Below, piece by piece: positions 45,301 through 57,300 of a stretch of DNA of 64,000 bases. A program made the translations under genes and the position numbers. The notes below the pieces were generated by a model, which had not been told where the DNA came from, ran no database searches, and was given only the letters and a program-made list of their open reading frames with translations. Origin of the DNA: Tanypteryx hageni (Eukaryota > Arthropoda > Insecta > Odonata > Petaluridae); the NCBI GenBank assembly GCA_028673005.1, contig CM054113.1, positions 43,466,117 through 43,530,116 of the forward strand, in the 5' to 3' direction. Within the stretch, counting starts at the first letter, position 1. Each line of letters starts with the position of its first letter.

Positions 45301-48300
45301 TTGTTCAGAGTATGTTGAACTAATGCCAGTAATTTCTTCCTCATGACCAGCCTCTGTGACTGTGTGTGGTATTTCAGCCCCAGTTGCTGGAACGGTGGTT
45401 TGCTCAATTTCATGATGTTTGGTGGTTTCCTCTTTAGGCACAGATACACCTATTCCATTTCCAATTTCATTAGGATGCTCAGAAGTGTATGGGATTTCAT
45501 TGTCTTCTTCTATTGGTTTATGCACACCCTCTTCAGTTGGTTTTTGACCATCTTCAGGCTGAGTGTGTCCTTCTGTTACATAATAAGTGGATTCAGTTGA
45601 TTTTTCAGTTTCATCTTTCTCAATTTCTGGTGTTCCAGGAGATTCCTCAAATTCAGTTTCCTTTACAGTAACCTCCTCAGTCTGAACTGAAGCTTCTGTT
45701 GTTTCCTGCTCCTTATCTGTTACTTTTGGCTGATCAGTACTTAGAATCTGGTTTTCTACTGGAGGCATGGGTGCTTTTTCTTGGTCTATACTTATTGATT
45801 GCTCCTCTTCTTTCTCACCTGTTTCTTCCTCCCCTTCAGGTGTGAATGTCACTAAATTCTCCTCTAAATCAGTGTGTGGCTTTCCTGTTGTGATTTCTTC
45901 TTTCTCAATATCCTCAGGAATATTTTCTTCCTCATCTTTGCCTGGGGCTGGACTTGCTTCAATTTCATTCACAATATCTGATTCTGTAGTTTTGTCTGCT
46001 TCATCTTTTATACTTGGCTGACTTGTAGTTATTTCATCATGTTCTCCTACTGGTTCTCCATGTGTTGTTACTTCTTCAGTGCCATGATGATGAGGAATTT
46101 CACTTTCTATGAGAGGTTTATCAGAAATTTCAGGTTCTACTGATGGTATGCTTTCTGTAACCTTTTCAGTTTCTGTTTCGATACTGCTGGTGACTTCAGG
46201 AACCAACGGTGATTTCTGTCCTTGTTCTTCATCAATATGTTCTTCAACCTCCTGAGGTGTAAATGTAGTTTCAATAAACTCCTCATCAGGAGATCTTGTG
46301 GGCTCAACTACTTCTATTTCCTCTTCTTCTTTCTTAACATCATCTGTTCCCTCATGGGGAACCTCAACATGTTGTTCTGTGGAAATTTCTGTTACTTCTC
46401 CTTCAGCAATGCCTTGTTCTGGCTTTGTTGATGGTTGTTGATCATCATGAGTTTTATCTTCAGTAGTTTTTTCTTCCTCTGTGGGTGCCACAGTCACTTT
46501 ATCCTCCAAATGAGACTTCTCAGTGCTTCCTGTTCCATCTTCAATTTCAGATGATTCAGTAGAACTGTCAGTGGTTTCTATGTCTCCATCAGGAAGAATT
46601 GTAAAGTGCTTTATTTCATTTTCATCTTCTCCCTTTTCAGTCACAACTTCTTCATGTTCTCCAAAGGTAACTTGCTCTTGTTCAACTTCTTGCTCTATTT
46701 CAACAGGTGCCTTAGTTACTTCCTCAGCTTCACCATGTTCTTCAGGCATGATGGTTTCCTTTTGCTCTTCATCAACCTCACTTTCTGGTTTAACTTCCAC
46801 TTCATATTCTGAGGGTGTAGAGGATTTGATTTCATCTTCTGGGAGACTTTCTGGTGCCACAGTATCAATTTCAAATGGTCCTGGTTGCCCCTCAGTAGTT
46901 TTTTCAGCTTCTTCTATGATAGAGGGAGTTACTGTAATTACTTCTTCATCTTCAGCCTTTTTAGTAGTTTCAGTTGGAGAAATCGTGAATTTCTCCGTTT
47001 CTTCTGGTCTGAGCAATTCTTCAGTAGTTTCATGACTTTCAGTCACTGGACTAGTTTCAACAACCTTTTCTTCATCAACCTTGCCACCTTCTTCAAATAC
47101 TGGTATTGTAGTCACCTCTTCATGTCCATCAGTTACCTTTTCAGCCTCTTCAGGTTCTACAGGCAGTTCAGTAACAATTTCTTTGTCTTCATCAGTCTTC
47201 TCAGTTTCATCTATGTGATCTGTGGTCTCCTCTCCAATGCCCTGTGATTGAATAAATTCATCTTCTCCAGTAGTATCTAATCTGGCTGGTTCTACAGTTG
47301 ATCCTCCAGAAGTAGTTACTCCATGAGGAACATGTCCTTGATCTTTGTGATCTTCTTCTTGTGGACCTGAAGGAACTGTTGGTGTTGGTTCTTTATCTTC
47401 ATCAATGACTTGGGTTGGTGCTTCAGTTTCATGCACTTTCTTTTCAGTGGTAACTTCCTCTCCAGCAGCCTCGGCTTCTGTGACCGCAGATTCTGTTGGT
47501 GTTACACCACCTATTTCAGGGTGGATACTCTCAGTTGGCACATGTGACTCATCTACACCTGCTGGAGTTGTATGGTGTTCTTCACCAGTGACATGAGGCC
47601 TTTCTGTGCTTTCTGAGTCAGGCACTGCTGTTTGTTCTCCAACCTTCTCCTCTTCATCTTCTTTGTGACCCTCATCTGGTTTCTCTTCTGTGACATGTGG
47701 TTCCTCAGTGTCTGGATGCACAGTTGATTTTTCATCTTCCTCTATATTGAAAACTGGTTCCTCTACTTTATGTTCCTCATCTTCTTCTACTGGCATAATG
47801 GGTGCATGGGTTGTTGGTTTTAACTCACTCACAGCATCACTGGCAGTTGGAATATTCTCGGAAACTGAACTTCCCATTTCTGGCTTTCCACCAGACAGAG
47901 TCTCTACTCGAATAAAAGAAAATAAAAATTTCAAAACTCAGCATTCATTATAGAGGGGTTATTTATTTTGTCAGCAATTTATAATGGTATAATGCATTAT
48001 AGCGAATATAGGATTTTCCAAGCAAAGTTCATTTCCAAAACAAAATAAAAATGCAACTCCTAAATAAGACAGAAAGAATTACTTTTGGCAAGAAAATGGT
48101 ATCTTTCAGAAGTGATGTCCATGTGTGATTAGTTGTGTTAGTTGCAATTTTACAAGTGTGCAGTTATCAAATAAAATAGTATTGCAAGAGCATAGAAAAG
48201 CCATGCAAGTTAACTAATTACATCTTCCCCTCTTTATTACATAGAATTTTAACAAAAATAAAGTGTAGAGTATCTTTAATTAAAAAGAATAAGTATAATG

Positions 48301-51300
48301 TAAATACTTTGAAAGAATGCCATTCTTTATTATAAAAAGCCCAAAGTTTAAATAAGGACAAATGTGTTCTTTATAAGTTTTTAAGGCATTAACAATATAA
48401 GAAATATGCAGAGAAGCATGGCAGCATCGGCAAAAAAATGAGATTCTCTGGTATAGAGTCATTTACCATTCACAGGACCCATCATTTCTTTGCGATCCTG
48501 TCTACCAATGCTCTGGTTGAACACGTTATTTATTGATGATTCTGGAATGACAAAAGGTCACACTCATCCACATTGTGAACTTTTATGCTGATAAAGGAGC
48601 AATGTTACAGAAGTTGGAGGTGATAGCAGTTGATAGGTTTTGATTAAAATGTTCTCTCAGATATATCTACTTAAAAAAATAGCTGAAAGGTATTGTTAGA
48701 GTTTAGGGAGAGTAAGTGAAACCACTAAATCATAAATTAAAATGATATATACATTCATTTTTGTGTGAGACTCTTTGATAGAATTTGCAATATTATATAC
48801 ATGACACCTAATTCATCTAATACTAGCAACAATTAACAACACAAAGAAGCTAATTTATAGGTATATTATTCACATTTTATGCCATGTTAATATTTGCAAG
48901 CTAATTATAAACAAACTACAAATACGTCTACCATTTTCAAAGGATAAGTATATACAATTTTACACTAACAAATTAACACATTCAAGGATTAATTGATAAC
49001 ATTGAATGCAGTACATCTAAATGCACAATTTTATGTTTTCAACCAAAAATTTTTATACATATGTATAAAAATGTGTTAGAGAGCTCACATGTTAAAAGTT
49101 ATACAAGCCACAACATTTTTGGAAACAATTCTAATTTATTCATAGATAGCTTTTTGATTGTTATGGAGAAATTTTTTTTAACTACAGGAAGGAAAGGGGA
49201 TAAATAAAATCCACACCAGTAAACTACTTAGATCTAGATATATGCAAGCATTACAGAGCTAGGAACAAAAATTTTTTATGTTGGTTAGGGAAATTTCTGG
49301 AATCAATCATTTGAAGATTGAAAATAACTTCCTCTTTCTTGATTAATTTTTCGGAATTTCCTTATTTGGATTTAAATGTTCCATGCAAGGGAAAGTACTG
49401 CAATACACCTAATCCTTCTTTATATATGCTTATGTAAAGCATTGTTGTGCCTTTTTGTTGAAAAATGAATTATTTGATAGACTTCAGCGAGTGAAGAGAT
49501 GTAAAATCTTACCACACTGGTATGCCTCTGGGCAGCATTTTCCGGGAGGTGGGGGCATGGCTGTACAGTTTTGACCTGCACCATTTGCACTGCCTCCATT
49601 TGTTGCATCCTCCATGGGAGTACCACATTCCTGTACAGCACACACAATATCTCCACGCATGCAGTAGCAATGTTGACAGGGTGATGCATTGCTATGGAAT
49701 AACAAAACCATGAATGTAATATGTTTAACTTAAATTTAAGTTATGTTTAAATTGCTTAAAAATTGCATTTCAAATCATAATTTATACATCTATAATTCTA
49801 TGGACCTGCTATATTTTAAAAATTTTCTTCTAGTCTTTCTGTCCAATCATTTATGTTTATTATGTATAAATGATAAATGATTTAATCAGTAAAATTTTAT
49901 TTGCATAAAAGTATATTTAATTTGGATCTGATATTTCTATGATAACAAGTTTAGTCTGTTGGACCTCCATTAATAGAGACAATTATTTCATAACTATGAT
50001 AACATTAACTTTTTCCCTATAATTGATTATTAAACTTGATTTGATGGTAGATAGAATGCAATGTAAAATCATTGCATTTATAGCTTTAAGGATTTGAAAT
50101 TTTTACCTCTGTGCAGCATCAATGCCAGATATGGGTGTGATAAGCTCTCCATCCTCATAAATCTCCAATCCATAGCGACATCCAAGGGGGCTAGAAGTTA
50201 CTGGAGAAGGAGTTGTTGGAGGAAGGGTTGTCGTTGTCGTGGTTGTTGTGGTGGTAGTCGTTGTGGTAGTTGGTCTAAGGGTCGTAATGCCAAAATGTGG
50301 GTGGTCTTGGTATTCTGAAAAATTTAATCAGACATTGATTGAATAAATGAGTAAGGAAGAAAAACTAATTTTTAGTCGTTAAATCAGAGCAGAGATCAAA
50401 ATTTTAAAGCTAGTTCCTTTAAAATTTTACTTGATGAAATGATGTCAAAAATCTCTCGTATTGATTCAATGAAGTGTTAATGAAAATTACAGCTTTTCAT
50501 AATGGAAGTTACCTGAATAATTCAGACTATTCGAACGGATATTCTTGCGAAATATTTCGCATTAATTAAAGACACGGATCTTAAAAAATACTATAGTCCG
50601 GTAAACTTACCGCAGTTGTATCGCACTGGACAGCAGATGCCTTCCTGGTGGACGGGTGTGCAACCTTCAACTTGGAGCGTGCATTCTTGTATCAAGCAAG
50701 TCGTCCTGTTTCGGATGCAGTAGCAGAGCTCACAAGGTTTGTTCCAATCCGATGGAACCTATGGACGGAGGATAAAAACAGACAAAACGATTAAAAAAGT
50801 GGGTTTGTTGTTAGGTCAGGGATCCGCGACCACGTGACCCTTGGCGTCATAAGTCGTCTTCGGGAGGCCTTTCAGCTTCGAGGGCAAGGTCAGTCAGAAA
50901 ATACAAAATCGTGACTGGTTCTTTATTTTCATTGCTGCGGAACTTTGGGTCGACGGGCACAATCTCCCTCATATACACACACGCAACATACCAGAGAGAA
51001 AATTTATAAAGGTCGTGTAAGTTTTTTTATTTGAGAGAGAAATTATGAAACATCCAGGCGATGTTTCAGCGCAACGGAAATTGGATCGCGGTCGAATGCG
51101 TAATAACCATCTTCAGTGAAAGTCATAAAAATTTCGACCCGCGCATGTGATTATAAAATACTGCTGGATTCATTTTTGCCAATTCACAAATGTTCGTTAG
51201 CAAATCCTGATCGAAACGGTTAAAAAGACCAGGAATTCACATTTCAAATTCGTCAGTGAACATTCCAGTTGAGATATGATTAAGGTAAAAAGATGAAAAC

Positions 51301-54300
51301 CCGCTGTTTATTCATAACTTACCTATATGCGGGAATAGTCTCGTGTCGAAATGTACTTCGAGCAATTTTTCAATTTATTTATATATTACTAGATGCGATT
51401 TTTAAATTTTAACGGCATAGAAGGAGTGTATAAATCCCATCCCATTGTCTAATATTAGCACACGACTGTCGCGATGTTCCTTAGAAGCGAAAAGAAACGA
51501 ATAAAAAAGACAGAAAATTTTAAAATGTTTCTCCATGCTATGTCATGCCTTACCTGTGCTCCATCCGTGTAGAAAATGTTATCGATGGTGCAGCCGTAGT
51601 CGTCAGGGAATCCGAGACCTGTCTCTGAACTGATTCCTCCGTGAGACGATTCGGTCGAGCTTGAGATCAGTTGTACGGGCACTGTCAAAAGAGGGTGGGC
51701 CTTTTTTAGTTACGAAATCTGCTTAACAAGTCAAAGGTTTTAAATGTGAAACGCGTGCCAACTATTCGCCGTGAAAGCTAGCAATGATGTACTTCATAAT
51801 AATAGCTAGAATTCCTTGAAACTCGGTGTTTCGATTGGCAATTTTAATGTATTCCCCGACTGAATTGATTATTGATGTCGTTCACTTAATCTGGTTGTTA
51901 TAGGTGCGGTATTATTTAGTTTAAAAGGGTTGTAAGGGTTTTCATACTTGGCTGGGTTTTGAAATCTTTATAAAGGCAATTGAACCAGTTTAATGCCATC
52001 ATCACCTAATGAGTTACATAAGATGCGGTGTAATTTTCAGGCAATTTGAAACAATGCCTATTGAATATATATGACGGTAAAATTAATGCGATACGTTTTT
52101 GGAAGCATCAACTAGTAAAACGGATTCAAGTTATTATTATTATTAGCAAGAAAATCCTATTGGAGAAGCTCCCTCCAATCAGTATTCGCATCCATTTGCA
52201 CCTACTCGCGAAGATAATATCTTCTCAGCCGAGAGTATCGCACTTAATTTCGACTCCAAAAAAATATCGTGCGCAGCGAACGGTGGAAATTAGTTCTCAC
52301 CTTCTGGGCAGGTAATCACGGGACAGCACTGATCGGCCTTCTTCTCGACGACGCAGTCTTGTCCGATGGCCTTGGTGAATGGGCACACTCGGAGGTAGCA
52401 CATGAGCATCCTACCTCTGCAGGTGCAGTTGAGGCATGGTTCGTTGGTGGCGATGCGGTCTCCTTCGCTGTAGTGCTGGTAGTTATAGTAACAGCCACCT
52501 GCTGGATCTAGGGGGAGAAAAGGCGGGGGAATTAACCGAAAGAATCCGTGGCGATTCCCGGGTATCTTAACCTCATCGCAAAGAGCGGTTAACGTGCTAG
52601 AAATTTCCTAAGCTCCCGCATTTATAATTACCTCATCGTAAAGTCGACTAGTTTTGTGCTCGCGTAATATAAAATTAAATGTCGCCATTTAAAAGTAGTT
52701 GTAGGCGAATCTACCTTCTGAAAATAAATTTGAAAATTCCTTTTAAGTTTCCTTTTTCCTAAAATAGATGGAGTTGTAGGTCATAAAAAGGGACAAGGAA
52801 AAAATTATACCAGGGTATTTATGAATTAGAAAATAAATGAATTTATTCGTAGGAAGCTGAAGCACAATGCTCGTGCTGATCGGGCGCAATTGCATTGAAA
52901 ACGGCAAAAGCAAACTTTATATAAAAAGGCAAGAGTCGAAATTGAGATTTTTAGGATTCAGAGAAAGTATACCTGATAATAAAATTAAAAAAATATAAAT
53001 ATTTTGAAATTTTATTCTTCGTCTTTCTTCAGGTTGCTCAAGGTTTATGCCCACTCTTAGGAATGGGATTGGATTTTTATCAACGTGAAATAAAATTTTT
53101 AAAATCCTAAACCATTTAGGGTGACGCAATCTAATAAGAATTCCGATGGCAACGTCGGTGGGCTCCATCCGAGAAGTGAGGAAGAAAAGGCATAAACGAA
53201 TGAATTTCCCTCTTTTTGAGCCATGGCTTTTGGCATCGAGGATCGTCTTGATTAGAGCTTTCGTCAGTCAAGAATTATGGGGACGATTTTGTCATTCGGA
53301 CAAGGAGGGTATAACATCAGCGCATTACCTGCGGTATAATAAGCGTAAAATGAATCGGAGTGCTCGAAAACTCTTGTCCCATGCAGCGTTCTGGCTGGAC
53401 TCACCCGAGTTCGACAACTGGTCTCTTTCTCTCTCTCTCTCTCTCGATCCCCTTGAATGCCCTCAAACCTCTCGGCTAGCACCCGCCGTTGCACCCTTGG
53501 TCAAGGACACAGACGCCTGATACGAACTCTCGATGCTCGGTACGATTCGTCGATGCTTTTGAATCATAAACGCGGGGTCGTGATCGAACCGAGTGGCTAT
53601 TGTATTGCGTCTGAATGGTTCTCTTTCTCTCTCTCTTTCGCCGCGTCTTATTCTCTCCTCGGACTTTCGTATCTGTTGCATCAGGCCTCGCTAAATCAAA
53701 TAGTTCTAATCTCTTGACACACACTCACACGATGGCTTTCCCGTCGAGAATTATGAGACGCTCGCCGGTGCCGAAGGTCTCCGGCTATTCGCTTCGGAAG
53801 CAAATGGCAATAAAGGTTTACTAATGCGAGTCCGTTTTTATCGTATTTTCTCCATATAGAATGAGGATGTTCGCTGAGTGGATTATTTTAAGGGTGCAAA
53901 AAATTCAAAAAATGTTTTTTTCGTTTAATTTTCGCAAAAATTATTATCGATATGGTCTGTCAAAAATAACGAGTGGAAAATTTCATCAGGTCGATTTAAT
54001 TATTCTGAGAATAATATGGTTAGATTGTAATCATTCTGAGGGATTTTTTTTCAATTTCGCGAAACAGTCGTCTGTTCATCTCGTGATTTCTCAAATGAAT
54101 ATCTGCATTAAAAGAGTGGAGAAAACGAAAACCTATGCCACCTAACTTGCGCAAGCTGAATTAAGATAATGATTTGTCATTATACATTGTCGTTAACTGG
54201 AGAGGCAATCGTTACCTAGAACGTAATCCGAGAAACGATTTAAGAGCGGCGACGTTTAAAATGAACTCTAATGTTTTTCCGCGTTGCAAAATATCAGCTG

Positions 54301-57300
54301 AAGCGTTTTTTTTTATTGGCAAGGAGTTAAGATTAGTCTCCTTCACTTCACCTAAATTTGCAGTTCAATGGAGCGAGATACGGGAAGTATAGAAAATAGT
54401 TCATCAATTTAAATTCCAATTGAAAAGACGCTCACATTGTTTTTAAATTATCCGTTCGGTTACAAAATTGTGGCGACGCTATAGCGTTTGAATAATGCTT
54501 TAAGAGAATAGGAATTTTAAGATTCTGTGTACGTAAAGAAGAATACCGCCAGCCTCAAGAATAATAGAGCACGATGGAGGTACATAAAATGAAGATGTTC
54601 ACGTCTGTTTTTCTTGAAGCATCGGGGGTATTTCGCCGAAGTGCATTGTAATGAACAAAGGTTCTGCGAGGGAAAATTTTCTGAGAGAGAATGTGAAGAG
54701 GAATGGGAGTGGGAGGAGGAGGGGATTTCGCAAGGGAACGTGATCGTGGGAAGAACAAAAAGCGAGCTAGAGAGGGAAAGAGGGAGAGAGAATGGGAGAG
54801 AGAAAGAAGGAAGACAGCAAGGAAGAAAAATGTCTTTATTGAAGGAGATCGGAGGGGAAAATCCTCTTATCCAAGGAGCAAGATGGGGAGAAAGTAGAAG
54901 GTGGAAGGAGGGAGAGAGGGGGGAGGGAGAGAGGAGGAAGGGAGAGAGGGAGGGAGAGAGGATGCAGGGAGGGAGAGAGGAGGGAGGGAGAGAGGAGGGA
55001 GGGAGAGAGGAGGGAGGGAGAGAGGAGGAAGGGAGAGAGGGAGGGAGAGAGGAGGGAGGGAGAGAGGAGGAAGGGAGAGAGGAGGAAGGGAGAGAGGGAG
55101 GGAGAGAGAAGGGAGGGAGAGAGAAGGGAGGGAGAGAGAAGGGAGGGAGAGAGGATGCAGGGAGGGAGAGAGGAGGGAGGGAGAGAGGAGGGAGGGAGAG
55201 AGGAGGGAGGGAGAGAGGATGGAGGGAGAGAAGAGAGAGGGAGAGTGGAGGTAGGGAGAGAGGAAGCATAGAGGAGGAAGAGAGGAAGGGGAGGAGAAGG
55301 AATGGAAGAGAATGGAGAACGGAGGAGAGAGAGGCCAAGGAAGAGAGAATGAGTGATAGAGGATGGAGAGAGAAGGGAAAGATGAGGGATAGAGGAGCAG
55401 ACGATGAGAAGGGGGAAAATTTGCGAGAGAGTGAGATATGAAGAGAGAGTAATGGAGGGAGAGAGTTATGAGGATTAAGGTGGGGAAGAGGGAGCGTGAC
55501 TCGACTGTAGTGGGCGTGGTCCCAACACCAGACAATGACCACGGGAGAAAAGATCTTCACACGCGCCTTTACGCACTCTTCTCCTCAGCGTTAGTCGAAA
55601 AAAACAAAAGACGATTCTGAATTGGGGGGTCCCGCGAAACAGAAAAGGAGAGGGAAGAAACCACGGGGCAGGTGCGTGGGGAAGAAGAGTGTTTGAGGCA
55701 ATCGTCGGACGACCTCTAGGGGTGTGGCGACAAAGGGTGTTCGATTTGCCGCGGCGGCGAACAAGAGAGAGGAGGATTACGTGTGCGCGCTACGGTTGCC
55801 ATCGTTTCGCGAAATTCGCAGCCTTTTTTTGGGGATTTGGGAGTGTGATCGGAAACCCATTTTGGGAACCGATGTCCCGATCATTGTGGACGAGAGAGGC
55901 GCAGGTTTTGGTACCTATTCCGGGGCCTTTATGGGACCAAATTGGCACCAGCGCAATGGGGAAGAGATTATTCGAAAGCTAATTTGGAAAAAAATTATGT
56001 GGTTCCGAGGATGTTTCCGCGAAGGTCGGGGTGTTATTCGCATTACGTGACTGGCAAATTTACACCGAAGAGAAGCGCCCCGAACCGGAGGTACGCGAAG
56101 CTGAAAACGAAGCGGTTAAAAAATTTGTGATTATTGCGGGGCGAAGTCGGGAAGGAATTTTTACGAAATGAAACCGGTTTCTCAAAAGGAGAAGACTGAA
56201 GCATTCACTTTCGCTGCTTTGTTTAGATTCGAATCAGATTTTATTTCGCGAATCGATCAAGAAATAGCTACACGTTGGGATAAAAACATTTCGAACGTAG
56301 GGAATTTTTTTGGTTTTATTTTATTAAGGATTAATCGTTTTGCGCAAAATGTTATGCAATTGTTTCCTTTTTATTATTCGGAGCTCTTAAAATATTTCCA
56401 CCGTCCACTTTTTCGTCCTATAAGACAACGGTTCTCAACCTTTAGCATCTTAGATCCCACCAACTATTTTGTCGAAAACTCCTGGTACCACCATGTTAAA
56501 AACAATATCCTCTATCTTTTATAAGAAGTGAATTTTTACCTTAAATACATTTTAGTATTATATTAGTCATTAATGAAAATTTTCAAGAACATTAAATATT
56601 GCTACAATTTTTTTGGTAAAAAGTGTCTAAATAATTATTTTCGAAACTTCACGTCCCATCTACATATCCATCGTGTCCCACTGGTGTAAGTTATTCCATT
56701 CTTATCTCTCGACGGACAAACTTCCGTCCCTATTGGTAGGTAAGAACCACTTGACAACGCACGCAAAGCATACCGGAGCGAACGATATCGCCGAGGAATC
56801 GATCCAGAAACTCGCCGAAGGGTAAAGAAGTTATTTCCGTAAATCTCTACGTTCTTTGTTATTCGTCCCGCAATTTCCCTCTCTATAAAACAAAAAAACC
56901 ATACGAAGCGATACGCGGGGGGATATTCGCGGCCCGGGTTCGAATGAAGAGAGGAGGAGAAAGGAAGGAAAGTAGGAGGATAGGGCGGAAGAGTATGGTG
57001 GGGATATGTGGGAATGGCCTTGGGGGGAGGTATATCCCAGAAGGGGGATGGGGGCGTGAATGACGTCACCCCCTCCCGTCGTCGCCGCCTGACCCTTCCC
57101 ATTGTTGTCCTCGGTGCGGACTGCGGAGCGCTCTCATCACCGCGATCGTGATCAGACGTCGACGACAAGACGCACGCCGTCGACGCTGCCGCCGCAGAAG
57201 GTGCATATTTCTCGCGATCTCTCTCTCCCTCCGTCGCCGGACGTGGCGCAATTGTTTTAAATCGTTGAATTATTGCCAGGGAATCTCTCTCTTATCGGAG

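Noticed and set aside
54517..55560. 347-residue minus and 275-residue plus open frames over the purine tract
   Set aside because: Both are pure products of the GGGAGAGAGG repeat (Ser/Leu/Pro one way, Arg/Glu/Gly the other) and change with repeat length.
55689..55982. 97-residue plus-strand frame in the CpG-rich segment
   Set aside because: Arg-rich reading of GC-rich DNA without a recognisable domain; overlapping frames are equally open.
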